Assembly: GCA_023512835.1 (NCBI GenBank)
Contig: CM042088.1
Coordinates: 9,292,078 to 9,356,077 of the forward strand
Source of the DNA: Taxillus chinensis
Taxonomy: Eukaryota; Streptophyta; Magnoliopsida; Santalales; Loranthaceae
Reading direction: 5' to 3'
DNA: 64,000 bases
Shown: positions 46,187 to 58,289 of the stretch, piece after piece
Layout: each line of letters opens with the position of its first letter
Position numbering within the stretch: position 1 is the first letter of the stretch
Program-made: the position numbers and the translations under genes
The notes under the pieces: model-generated
Told to the model about the DNA's origin: nothing
What the model saw: only the letters and a program-made list of their open reading frames with translations
The model's database searches: none

Positions 46187-48015
46187 TGTAAGGACCCGTA
46201 CCTTGAGTTAGTTAGTTTTGCCTCCTGAGTAGAGTTTTTCTAGATTTTGACCTAGTAAATGGACTCCAATGAATTCACGTGCAAAAGGAAAGATGCTTAG
46301 AATGATGTCCTCTATCTACCACAGAAGTTTCAGGCCAAATGGACATGTACGTGAGCTGCACGTGATATGGGTCCAATTCACGTGCAAGTGTGGTTGTCTT
46401 CTAAATGATCCAAGGAGGCTAGGGGTGAAGTTTGAGAGCATTTGGAGTGCATATGGAGTTGCACGTGAATTGGGGAATTCACGTGCAAAATGGCGTGCAG
46501 GCATATTTTTGCATGGTTCCCTTGGTTTTGACATTCTAAGGAACTTTCTCCAAAGGACCACGTTGAAATTCTGAGTATTTTGGCCCATATGGGTGCGGAA
46601 AGGTGCTAACTTGTGTGATCAAAACTACGTCGTTTTGATCCTGGGTTTCACTTAATCAAAACTACGTCGTTTTGATAGTGGGAGGCCTATATAAGGATGA
46701 GGAGACTCCTTGTTCTAGGGTTAGGGGTTTTTCAGCCACTGCAGCCGTCGTGGAGAGAGAGAGAGCTAGAGAGAGGGAAAGGGGGAGAACTGTTGGTTGC
46801 TGCCGGAGCATCTTGCATGGGGAGGACGGCATCTAACGCGGGAGCAAGGAGGATCTTCTTTAAGGTAGGGGTTCTGTCTTCTTGTGCCTAATCCGGGGTT
46901 AGGCCCTATGGTGAATAAGCCGTTGGATATCGTTCTTGTTATTATATTATTTATATGTAAATTCATATAGGTGTGATCTCCTATATGAATGTTGGCCTTC
47001 AATGGCGTGTTGTTTGGATATATGTATATATCCCTGCCAAGTGTTTGAAATTATGCCTGTGAGGCTGTGCATATTATGTGTTTGAGGTAATGCCTGTGAG
47101 GCCACGCACGCAAAGTGTTTGAAATTATGCCTGTGAGGCTGTGCATATTATGTGTGAGATTATATCTGTGTGGCTGGGTTTATGAGCTTGTGAATATATG
47201 CATGCTAAGTGTTCGATGTTATTCCTGTGTGACTAAGCATACTAAGTGTTTGATGTTATGCCTGTATGGCCATGTGTGCTGCGTGTTTGCTTGAAACCCG
47301 TTGGCTGTGGAAGCCCGGGACTGTTTTGTGGAACCCGGTGGCTGTGGAAGCCCGGGACTGTTTTGTGGAACCCGGTGGCTGTGGAAGCCCGGGACTGTTT
47401 TGTGGAACCCGGTGGCTGTGGAAGCCCGGGGCTGTTCTTGGAACCCGGTGGCTGTGGAAGCCCGGGACTGTTCTTGAAACCCGGTGGCTGTGGAAGCCCG
47501 GGACTGTCCTTGGAAACCCGGTGGCTGTGGAAGCCCGGGAGTGTTTATGTACCAGCCTGTGTATGATTGTATTTGCTGCTATAGCCTGTAATTACGTCTG
47601 GTGGAATAATTGTATCACGACACAGCACTTGTACACAAGGCATGTAGATGTTAGGTGCATGGGATGGGTTGGGGAGACATGATCCCTACTGAGCTGTGGA
47701 TGCTCACCCCTCCTACCATGTTTTCTCTACAGGCGTTAGGTGGGAACACCAAGGTGGAAGACCTTGTTTACTTTGCTGTCTACCATTTATGTTATTTTTA
47801 TTGGAATTGATGTAACCCCAGTGGGGATGGGATTGGAAAGGATTTCATTGTAATAAACTGGTTTGGATTATTTTTATGAACATTACTTTCTTGAATGTGT
47901 TGTGGATGTTTGAAATGTAATATTCTTGGTTTGTATCCTAACCCCTTTGCCCTCCGTGTGGGTAAAAGGGGAGTCACGTGCCGGTTTCCTCGGGTTGGAA
48001 ATCCGGGGCGTGACA
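46187..48015 (+). repeat. 3' LTR of element E
   Basis: 1829 bases, nearly identical to 37021-38860, with the same seven-unit minisatellite. Small differences include a short deletion near the acceptor-like site (TTTTCTCTACAGGCG here). Confidence 0.92.
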
Positions 48016-48103
48016 ATTATGGTAAAAAAACTTTTCATGATAATAATAATAATATAAACGTATACATTTACATATATAATATACGTATATACTATATAAT
48101 ATA

Positions 48104-48410
48104 CATATATATATTGAGGGGCAAAGCCATCCATAATATATATATATATATATATATGTATGAGGAGACTTAGTCTTCCATGGAATAATAATAATCTATA
48201 TATACACATATACGTATCATATACATATATATATTGAGGGGCAAAGCCATCCATAATATATATATGTATGAGGAGGCTTAGCCTTCCATGGAATAATAAT
48301 AATCTATATATACACATATACATATTATTTAATAAATATACATATATATATTGAGGGGCAAGTCCATCCATAATATATATATGTATGAGGAGGATTAGCC
48401 TTCCAAGAAC
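48104..48410. repeat. Tandem repeat with AT dinucleotide runs in LTR F
   Basis: About three units of roughly 110-125 bases, each with ATATATTGAGGGGCAA, CCATCCATAATATATA, GAGGAG and CTTCCATGGAATAATAA segments; the last unit is partial. Variable (AT)n runs explain the length differences. Confidence 0.85.
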
Positions 48411-48591
48411 ATGATTAATATATGCTTGAAATATTTACCTTTTGAAACTTCCAACAAGTGAGAGGAAGATTGAGAGAAGAGAAGGCTTGGAGGACTATTG
48501 GGGTGTTAATAGAACTTTTTGGGGAGTATTTGGAGGAGTGTTTTGTGGCTTATTGAATGGAAAGAGTGCTTGAGAAGGGAAGTGAGGCATG

Positions 48592-48600
48592 CTATTTATA
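48592..48600 (-). promoter_or_regulatory. TATA box of LTR F
   Basis: TATAAATAG on the minus strand, followed by a C/T-rich stretch; predicted promoter of element F. Confidence 0.5.
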
Positions 48601-49294
48601 GGTAAGGTGGTAGGTGTAATAGTGTGAAAAATAGTTTATGAATTTGACTTTGGCATTAAATTAAATTATTTAAAATATATATAATACTTTATTTTCCTCC
48701 TATTATCTCTTATTAAAAACGTGGGTATCTCCTCCTACCATTTAAAAATGTTTTAAGACTTTTAAACCTAGAAGGTTCCTTTGGCATCAAAAGTCCACAT
48801 TGGTGTACTCCCTACTAATTCAATTATAACGTTTTTAATTTTATAGTTTTTGAAAAACGGCCAATTGTATTGCATTACTAACTCAAATATCTACAAATGG
48901 GTATCAATTTTATAATTTTTGCATGTGTATAACAAAAGTTATTGAATTTTAAAGTCATACTAAAATGTTTACCCGTTCATACTGAACCTATGTGTAGTAT
49001 TTTAACTTCTGGAATTGATTGGCTTCATATTAAATTCTGAAATTTTTACACGTTTTAGCTAAGTCATAAATGAACAAATGGGCTTTGGTTTCATGTCAAT
49101 TGGATATGTATAACTCAAGTTATGAATTTTTGAATGGGACCTCCAGAATCTGCCTCATTCAAATTTTTGGGCCTTACCTATGTTTTATACTTTTGGTAAA
49201 GTTAAGGCTTGTAATACTTACTTACCCATAGTAATTTGGTTTAAGAAACTAAATGACATAATACATAGCATCTAAACTTTTTATGACGTATAAG

Positions 49295-50288
49295 TGATGG
49301 TCCCTTGGAGCCTAAAGGGGGGGGTGAATAGGCTCTTATTCAAATTCTTTCTTTTCTCTCAAGACACAAAGACTTATCTAGTTTAAGTGATAGAATCACT
49401 GCGGAAGATAACCAGATAGTGGAAGTATTTTGTTTTATTATCACAAGGTGATTACAACAAAATAGAAGCAAACACTCTCTTACACTCTGTTTACAACAAT
49501 GAACTCACACGCTAGCCAAGTTTCTTTTTCTAATTTTCTTTTCACTTCAGCTGTCCTAAGCACACTTTACATGAAGTATAAGTATGAATATTTATACAAA
49601 ACATTCCTAAAAGACAACCTTGGAACTTGATGTTCCGGAATGCGTTCCGCACTAACTATCCCTCGTGTCTGTCTGCCTTGACTGCTGCGGATTGTGGAGC
49701 TCAAGATCTTGGATTTGAAGAGTATAAGTGTCTTTGTGAGTTCCGAGATACAATTAAGGTTGTGTCCACATATCCGGACGATCCACGTGTAAGATTCTTC
49801 TTAATCTAAATGCATTCGTCTTACATCGGGACAGCACGAGCTGATAACTTTAAATGCGGTTTTGTTGGAGCAGTGTCTTCTTGGTCCGGTGTAATTTTCC
49901 TTACTCCGTAGTTAATGAAGCTTGGAACGTTACTCCGTGTCAGTGGTTACTTACTCCGTATCTATTCAGTACTGGAATCCTTAGTCCGTGTCAGCGCTTC
50001 CTTACTCCGCATGTAAGTTCCTTACTCCGCACTTATTCTTTAAGTTCTTAGTCCGTAGGATTGTTCCTTATTCCGTATGTATTTGTTACTTGGTTATTTA
50101 CCAAGTGTCTGACGACACTAACTCTTGTCCGGATCAGGATTATGTATCCTGTCCTTAGCTTTGCTCTCACGAGTGCATCTTTGGATTAGTGACATACCTT
50201 CTGCAATGATCAAATAAACACAAAAGATCTCAGATCAAATTACATAAGGCTTTATCAGCATTATCCAAATTCTGGGTTTGATCCAACA
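49295..50288 (-). repeat. 3' LTR of copia element I
   Basis: 994 bases; element strand TGTTGGATC...GGGACCATCA. TATAAATA at 49589-49596 (minus). CTTACTCCG motif cluster at 49885-50090. Differs from 60636-61630 at only a few positions by eye. Confidence 0.92.
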
Positions 50289-50300
50289 ATCTCCCCCAAT
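50289..50300 (-). other. Polypurine tract of copia element I
   Basis: ATCTCCCCCAAT on the + strand, i.e. ATTGGGGGAGAT on the element strand, touching the 3' LTR. Confidence 0.85.
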
Positions 50301-50431
50301 TATGGATATGCCCAAACCCTTTGTAATCTGATCTGGTAAGCGATGCAAAAGAATATCATACAGAATACGCAACACAACCAATTTCATTAATCAGCAACTA
50401 AATACAAATCAGCCTTAATACAGATTTTTCA

Positions 50432-53400
50432 CTAAGGTACATAAGGCTTACTGTACTTGAAGATCATAGTTGCTGCCTTCTCTCTTAGCTCCATTGTCTG
50501 CTGCATCGTAAAGGTGGAGTGTTGGCTCCAATGTTTGTCCACAGTTAAGAACGATTTGATGAAATGACAAACAAAGGCTCCGCAGCTATCTCCATCCGGC
50601 TGTTGTGGCACTTGCTTCTTGCCCCGGAATGTCGCCTTGAGTTTCTCAGTTGAACGCAGGGGTGTGATACCCAACTCTTCATATAATCCGGCTTTCTTCA
50701 CGGCTTCAGTTAGTCTGAGACACAGAGGTTCCCATTGATTCTTCCTAATGAAGTGCTCCACAACCTGATGAGAATCGATGAGAATCATCTGCTTGGACTG
50801 AATCATGAAGACAGCCATCATGAAGTGTGGCGACATGATCCGGTATGGAATGAGGATGGTTGAGAGAGTTTTCCATGGCTTGCTATCCTCGGCGGTTCCG
50901 GTCAATGTAAGTCTGAATTAACTCCACACCGGGAAGATAGCCCTCATTCCAACATGGCGGAACTTCAAACAAGTGCCCATCTTCGTAAAGAGATGGAAAC
51001 GGCCTCATCTCCATCTTAGCAGCCCCTCGAGAAGTTGTCAATGTCTTCCGTAGTAAAGAGTCCTTTCTCCGAACAAAGAGTCCGAATGTCGGCCGGAGAG
51101 AAAGGATACATTTCGGAAAGACATCTTCTCTCACGAGAAGACGCAAGATAGGCTTTCATTGCCTTGCGCAAGTTTCCATCCGCATCGGACGGGTCAAACT
51201 CCGCATAGGATGGGAGGAAGGTATCAGCATGGATGAGGAGGATGGAGGAGGAGCTCGAGGTGCGAGAGAGGAGCTTGGTTGAGAGAAGCGGCTTCGTTTG
51301 GGAATTTGAACTCCCCTGAAGCACCGAAGTGGCGGGCCGCTTCTCGGTCCGGGGAAGATGGTTGTGGGGCGAGAAGGAGTAGACGGATCGGATGACACTT
51401 TCTCCCCCGGTTTGGCGGATCGCCGGGAAGCAACGGGAGGACGAGCCATCGTATGCGCCGGATCCGCGAAGGAAGTAGATAGTGAATGAACGGAGGTGGC
51501 GACAAGATCCATCTTCTGCTCAATGGAAGTGGAGGAGTCAGTGAGGGCGGAGAGTAGTTGGGCGCCGAGGGCATCAACTTTGGCAGCGATGGCAGAAATT
51601 TGGGCGCTTTGAGCATGGGCATGGCGGTCCAGCTGAGCGGAAAGCACAGCATCGGAGTGGACCGTGCCAAAAGAGGCACGCCCAAGTGCTAACTCTGGAG
51701 CTTTGGAGGACTCCCCCGCATGAACAGGAGCAGGAGTGCGGTGGGCAAGAGGAGTCCGCAGGAGTAGCGACAGCAGACGGCAGCATCATCCGGAGCATCG
51801 AGGCATCCGGAGCTTCGGAGGCATCCGGAGCATTGGAGGCATCCGGAGCAAGGGACCCGCTTTGACCGGACAAGTCAACCACGGGAATCGCGGCGGCAGG
51901 GAGAAGAGGGTCCAGCCTTGGCGATAGAGGGACTTTGGGTAGCAGGGACCGGGCCGGAGGGTGTAGGGAACGACACATCGGGAATGGCGGCCGGCGTAAG
52001 AAAGCCGTGGTCCAGATTCCGGATGATCATTGTCTCCGGGGATTGGGTATTACGGGTGTAAAACACCCGGAGATCGGTGTCGGGAATGGAAGAGGTGTGG
52101 GCTAGGCTGAAACGGAGCCAGAGGTCCGTTAAGGTGACGGCGGAGAGATGGTCAAGGTAGTCTCGGGGTTGAGGTAGAGGAGGCAAGGGGGCTTCCTGGA
52201 GAAGCACTGGGACATCGGCGGTGGCGACGGCAACAGCGGTATCAACCGCAGCAGCTATATCGAGAGGGAGAGGGAGTGGGGACATCGGCGAGAGAGGGGG
52301 CGGAGGAGACAGCTTTAGACGCACCGCGCCGAGAGGGCCCCGCAACCTCGGACGGTTCAGCACGGACACTTGGCCGGGAGGCCCGTGAGTGGGAGGGCGC
52401 AGCAACGGACCGAATCCGAGAGGATCGGTGGGCGAACCGACCTCGTGGGCTTGGCTGTCGGAGGGGTCACCAACAGAGCCGCCTTGTTGTTCCGGGGCGG
52501 GGAGAACGCGGAGGGCTACATTAGGTCGGCGAGCGGTCATGTTCCCGTCCGGCGTAAGGTGACGAAGGTAAAGAGCCGAGGGAAACGAGACACCATCAAC
52601 CTGGGCGAAATGGTCCGGACGAAGATGCCAGGAAGACAATGCCGAGGATGCGCCCGAAGGAATGGTTTTTGGGACCATTTTGTAGCAAACGAAATAAGAA
52701 CATCCCCCAATCCATTGGAAGACCTTCAAAGACGCCGTACATGGCCAGGTAGAAGATCGTACGGACCCGAGTCCAGGGCGGATGTGCGAGCCAGAGGGCA
52801 TCGACGAGAATAGTCGCCATACATCGATAGCGACCCTGGAAGGATTTCACCTTGTATTCCTTTCCTTTGATCGTGCACCCCATAGAAGCCGCCATCCTGT
52901 TCGGCATCCGGACGTTGTGGTTCACCAAGAGGAAGGTGAAGAGCGGCGCGGAGAACAGCCGGAGTGATGACGATGGATTCACCGCGGACATAAGAGGTTA
53001 TGGAATCTTTGGTGCGGCGAATCCGTTGGTAATACTCAAGAATGTCATCGATAAGAAGATCGATGGGATTGGAGACCAGAGTTGAGTATGTGCGAGGCTT
53101 CAAGAAGAGGGCGAAGCTGGAGAAACCAATCCGGAGGATCGAAACAGCGTTCCAATCAACTAGATGGCCAGGAGTAACGCCAGGAAAGAAAGATTCTGGG
53201 TGCCATTGCAGATTTGATGGGAAGGGAAAGAGGAAAGGTGAGGTCTTGACAGTTGAAGGAGCAACGAGAGGGTTAGGGATTTGAAATGAGCAATACTCGT
53301 GCTTCGCAGGAATGATCGGAACATATAAGACCGAGTCCGCAAATGTCGGCGGGTCTAGGAATGTGGGAGTGAGGTGGGGACCCGCGCGACATGCCGATGT

Positions 53401-53592
53401 CATTTGTCCGGATATCGAGGCGTCTCCGAATAAAACGATGTCGTGGAGATCGCATGACCAAGTAGAGATTACAGCTGGTTGCCATCCAGAGAAGTGTATG
53501 TGCAACCCGAGATAGGCATTTAATGAATCATCATTATTCCTCCTCAAAAGCATGTGACATATGAGTATACGTGGATTGTCACAATTGAACAA
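50432..53592 (-). pseudogene. Extra retrotransposon gene region: transposon-like domain plus Ulp1 protease
   Basis: Lies between pol and the 3' LTR on the element strand, spread over several frames. 53592 to about 52700 resembles plant transposon-type proteins (LLIDDILEYYQRIRRTKDS, VRGESIVITPAVLRAALHLP, then FQGRYRCMATILVDALWLAH in a shifted frame). 52700-51600 is Pro/Ala-rich with an APDAS repeat. About 51650-51480 is a likely coiled coil (AQISAIAAKVDALGAQLL). The last 157 codons (50905-50432) are a Ulp1/C48-type protease domain: PYRIMSPHFMMAVF (His), LIDSHQ (Asp), QQPDGDSCGAFVCHF (Gln and Cys). The catalytic residues are intact though the full reading frame is broken. Role unknown; deSUMOylation-like activity is the family function. 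Confidence 0.7.
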
Positions 53593-54880
53593 AGTTAGGA
53601 GTCCAGGAGGAAAGGGCCGACACTCATCCGGAGTTAATAATATTCGTGAAAGAGTATCCGGATGAATAATAGACCTTGTCCGTCATAAACAGAGTTTGGT
53701 GAGAATGTAGAGTAGATTCCTTTGCAGTCAATAAGTCGAGGAGAAGAGAAGTACCACAACACTTCAAATCCGAGACTATGGACTGGATTGATCAATATGG
53801 TTGCAAAGAAAATCTGAACCTGTAGCTAAATAAAGATATACGGAAAATACAAAAGCTGAACAGGCAAGGATTAGTACGGATTAGAGAAGATAATCAGTGA
53901 AAGGTAACATAATCCGAACTAATAAGAAACAGAACTCATGCATGGCAAGGAATGTAGTAGACGTACGCAATGTGAAGGTGATCAAAATTACTGAGTCAGG
54001 GCATATGTCAGATAGCAATACACAGGTTCATATAGGTCAACATAGCGAAACCGTCTTGCTGAACAGCGTAGCTAAGATTAATTAAAGATCATATGATTTG
54101 GCTTCATTAGGATTCATGAGTGTGAAATGATAAGGTGAACACATGTCAAAAGAATGCAGATGATTAGTCGATTAAAATGCATGGTTGAAGAAGGAAAATA
54201 CATCCACACATGCCACTTTTCCGATTTAAAACAGCATGTCCAGTCAGATCCGGAAGTAACAGCGTAGAGGAGGGAGAGTCCGAGACATATTAGGGGTTCA
54301 TTGCTGCTCCCCCGTAGATCATTTAATCCTCTCAATGAAAAGCTCCCCCTCAGATAGACAGTCAAGGCAAAAGGTCATGAGACATATACGGGGGTATTAT
54401 CGAATAAAATATAAAGCATTTTCTCCCCCGTAGATTGTGCAATCCTCTCGGTTGACCGTTCCAAGTTGTAGTTCAAGACTGTCTATCTTATTAGAAAGCT
54501 ATACTTCAAGCTGATCGAGAATGCGTTTGTGTATTCATCCACCAGGCATTCCAAGCTAGCCCATTTCACTTCTTCAACTATGCACGTTAATAGAGAAATC
54601 TAAATGAACATACTTTGGTTATGTGGTGATTAATGGATGTGAAGATCATGAATCCGACTGAGGTAAATCATATAATCTGTAATTATGTTAGCTTTAAACG
54701 ACTTCAGTCGGGAGACGCAAGCATCCTCCTATAATGAGGTTGAGATTAATATCAGAAGCATGAAACCGTTGAGCAGTAAGTATGATCAGCAATACAATCG
54801 AGAGAGTTTTTACTACTTTCGGTAAACATACAATGCATGGTCTGTGAGTAAATGTCTTGTTGTGTAATTCAAATGAGAAA
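53593..54880 (-). other. Noncoding stretch between pol and the extra gene region
   Basis: About 1.3 kb without a convincing frame. It carries several PPT-like tracts on the element strand: GAGGGGGAGC (about 54344-54353), CTACGGGGGAGCAGC (about 54305-54319) and CTACGGGGGAGAA (about 54421-54433). Extra polypurine tracts after pol are a feature I recall for SIRE-type copia elements. Confidence 0.5.
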
Positions 54881-57800
54881 CTATGCAGAGAAGTCGAGCA
54901 TACCTAGTCGGAAGAGTAGTTCTGAGAACCTCGCATCAGGTAGGGGCTTTGTAAATATGTCTGCTAATTGATCTTCAGTGGCAACATGTTCCAGAGAAAT
55001 ATGGTTTTTGAGAACATGATCGCGTATGAAGTGATATCGGACCTCAATGTGCTTCGTCTTAGGATGCATGACAGGATTGTTGCTGATGGCAATTGCACTA
55101 GTGTTGTCACAGTAAAGTGGAATAGAGGACATGGTGAATCCGTAGTCAGTAAGTTGACTTTGCATCCAAAGTAGTCGTGCGCAACGAACTTCCAAGACTA
55201 TATATTCCGCCTCAGCAGAGAAGTTGATACGGAATTCGCTTCTTCGAACCATGAGATCAATCTATTTCCAAGAAACCGACACGTACCGCTTGTGCTTTTC
55301 CTGTCGATGCGACATCCAGCAAGTCGGCATCGAGTACCCGGATAAGGTGAAGTTGGACTCCTTTGGGTACCAGGAGGCCCAAATTCATCGTCCCTTTGAG
55401 ATACCTTAATATCCGTTTTACATGAAGCATATGTGACTCCTTGGGATTTGCCTGATATCGAGCACAAATGCAAGTTGCAAACATAATGTCCGGGCGACTT
55501 GCTGTAAGATAGAGCAAGGAGCCGATCATCCTCTCGTAGTCGATCACATTTACCGATATGCCGTCCACATCCGGATCTAACTTGGCACCGACAGGCATTG
55601 GAGTTTTGACGGGAGATGAACCTTCCATACCAAACTTCTTAATAAGATCGCGAGTGTACTTAGCCTGATTGATAAAGATTCCTTCCTTTAATTGTTTGAC
55701 TTCAATTCCAAGGAAGTAGGACAGTTCTCCCATCATGCTCATTTCAAACTTGCCTGTCATCAACTTAGCAAACTCTTCACAAAGCTTCGGATTCGTTGAT
55801 CCGAAAATGATATCGTCCACGTATATTTGTACGATCGAGTGTGTCCTTTTTCTTGTCGTAGAAATAGGGTGGTGTCTATCTTCCCTTTTTGGAAGTTATG
55901 AGCAAGTAGGAATTCGACGAGTGTGTCGTACCAGGCTCTTGGAGCTTGCTTCAAACCATATAGAGCTTTCTGAAGTTTGTAGACAAGATGTCCTGCCTTA
56001 GGTTCAATGAAGCCGGGAGGTTGTTCAACATACACCTCCTCTTGAAGGTCTCCATTCAGGAATGCGCTCTTGACGTCCATTTGATAAACTATGAAGTTTT
56101 CATATGAAGCATACGCCTGAAACATTCGGATTGCCTCAAGTCTTGCGACCGGAGCAAAGGTTTCATCATAATCTATTCCTTCTTCTTGACGATATCCTTT
56201 GGCTACCAGTCTGGCTTTGTTCCGGATTACTATTCCATCCGTATCAAGCTTGTTCCGGAACACCCATTTAACGCCAATGACTTGCTGAGACTTAGGCCTT
56301 GGTACTAAGGTCCACACATTATTTCTCTTAAATTGATTTAGCTCTTCTTGCATGGCCTCTATCCAGTTTGAATCTTGAAGAGCTTCATCTACCACTTTTG
56401 GTTCTATTTGAGATAGAAAGCATGAGTAAAGACTCATGTTTGAGGTGGCTGCTCTTGTTCTTACACCAACGGTAGGATCACCAATCACTTGATCCGAGGG
56501 ATGGTTTCGGGTCCATCTATAATTCCGTGCGTGTGTTGGTTGATCTTGAACAATTTGAAGCTCTTCCAGTTGGGTGGATCAGTTGTATCGACCGGTTGAG
56601 CTTCGTCCGGAGTAGATGTTTCCATATTTAGAGGTACGGATGAACTAGTTGGTTCTTCAACACTATTTCTTCCAGTGTTAACTAGTCTGGACGGACTTGA
56701 AAGTGCTCCTGGAATTTTGTGTATCCGTAGGAGTTTGTCCAGGAGCTAAATGGTAGTCCTGAGTCGAGTCATCCGTAGCATCATCCATAGAATTTCGTTG
56801 TGTTTCGCTGATGCCACGTGGTTGGTCAGGATACCAGGTCCAGGATGTGCGGCCAGGAATATTCATAAACTTCGAGTAATCGACGTTGCTGTCCATGACC
56901 TGCATATTTGAATTTGAAGGACCAACTTTTGACCAAACAAGATTAGTTTCATCAAAGGTTACATGGATAGATTCTTCAACTTTAAAAAGTTTTCTATTGA
57001 AGACCCGATAAGCCTTGCTATGAAGTGAGTACCCGACAAAAATCCCATCATCGATTTTGGTTCAAATTTATTCCGGGTCTCTTTGCCATTTATCAAGATA
57101 TAGCAAGTACACCCAAAGGCTCGAAATGTGAAATTGAAGGTTTTCGTCCTCTCCACATCTCATAGGGTGTTTTCATGGTAGATTTATTTATTAGAGTTCC
57201 GTTTCGAACATAGCAGGCGGTGGACACGGCTTGAGCCCATGGACCGAGAGGAAGCGTTGCCCCTGGCTAACATGGATCTACCAGCTTCAACTAAAGTTCG
57301 ATTCTTGCGCTCGACTACCCCATTTTGTTGTGGGGTTCTGGGAGCAGAGAAGTCATGTTGTATGCCCTGTTCTCGAACAATATGATCTCATTTCGAAAAG
57401 TCAAATTCTGTCCCATGATCACTCCTGATGCATTTAATGCTCAGTCCTTGTGAGTTGCTTATCTAGTTGAAGAGATCTACAAGATGTTCAAAAGTTTGAT
57501 CCTTTGATTTCAGGAACATCACCCATGTATATCTGGTGTAATCATCGATAACCACAAGAGTATATCTCGCACCAGCTAGTGATGAAACGAGATATAGGAC
57601 CACATAGGTCCATATGAAGAAGTTGCAGAGGAGCAATTATTGAGTTAACCGATTTGCTCTTAAAGCCGTGTTTGGTCTGTTTACCAAGTTGGCATTCTCG
57701 ACGAGAGAGTGTCTCTGGAGAACTTGAGTTTGGGTAGACCAGGTGACAAGATCAAGTGACGCCAATTTAGACAAAGTCTTAAAATTTAAATGTGCGCATC

Positions 57801-58243
57801 GCTTGTGCCATAACCAACTATCTTCATCTGTTGCTTTCGTGAGGAAGCATACAGGGTCGAAGAATTATTTCTTAAGACCACCTGAATATATGTCCCCATC
57901 TCTTGATCCGGATAACTTAACATCTCCTGGATAAGTTTTCTCTTCTTGTACAGGTGTTGGACAAAAAGGAAACAAGAAATCCTTTGTCACATAGTTTACC
58001 GACACTTAGCAAATTATGCTTTAAACCTTCGACTAGTGCAACTTTAGTGATTGATACACGGCCGTTAGTTAAAGTGCCATACCCGACAGTCTTACCTTTG
58101 TTGTTGTCGCCATATGAAACGGATGGACCTTGTTTATCATTAACTTCTACAAGCGAGTCCTGGTCACCCGTCATATGTCCGGAGCATCCACTATCAAGGA
58201 TCCACTTGCTTTGATTGATCTTTAACTTCAAGTGATCCGGCAA
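54881..58243 (-). pseudogene. Copia element I pol: protease, integrase, RT, RNase H
   Basis: Protease WILDSGCSGHMTG and the GAG-pre-integrase-like VEGLKHNLLSVGKLCD are in one frame (58243-57917). Integrase follows in broken frames (YTLVVIDDYTRYTWV, RSDHGTEF, PQQNGVVERKNRTL, about 57290-57600). RT is clear from 56488 ([51 protein letters not shown]), shifts near 55830, and resumes at YVDD (55812-55823) and SYFLGIEVKQ. RNase H retains SAEAEYIV and YCDNTSAIAISNNP, and the end reads HVATEDQLADIFTKPL. At least six frame breaks. Confidence 0.88.
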
Positions 58244-58289
58244 TTCATTCCAGAGATGCTCCTGAAAGACAACAGGTTTACACTTTTGG

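Larger units (their letters stand above)
37021..48015 (+). mobile_element. Ty3/gypsy Tekay-type element E with nested Athila solo LTR
   Basis: Complete + strand element. LTRs 37021-38860 and 46187-48015, primer site 38864-38875, gag from 39270, pol to 45860, polypurine tract just before 46187. Target duplication ATTAT at 37016-37020 and 48016-48020. The integrase is interrupted by an Athila-type solo LTR (42921-44709). LTRs are nearly identical by eye. Least decayed chromovirus pol in the window. Confidence 0.93.
48021..49294 (-). repeat. Element F 5' LTR, second segment
   Basis: AT-rich noncoding continuation of the F LTR between inserted elements E and I. It holds a tandem repeat (48104-48410) and, on the minus strand, a TATA box (TATAAATAG, 48592-48600). 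The duplication ATAAG (49290-49294) of element I closes it. Confidence 0.75.

Noticed and set aside
50432..50905. Host SUMO protease gene
   Set aside because: It lies inside a copia element between pol and LTR on the element strand, with a second copy at the same place in element G; no introns or host gene context.
51736..51927. Antisense frame with GIRSFGG-type repeats
   Set aside because: Shadow of the APDAS repeat of the extra gene region on the opposite strand.
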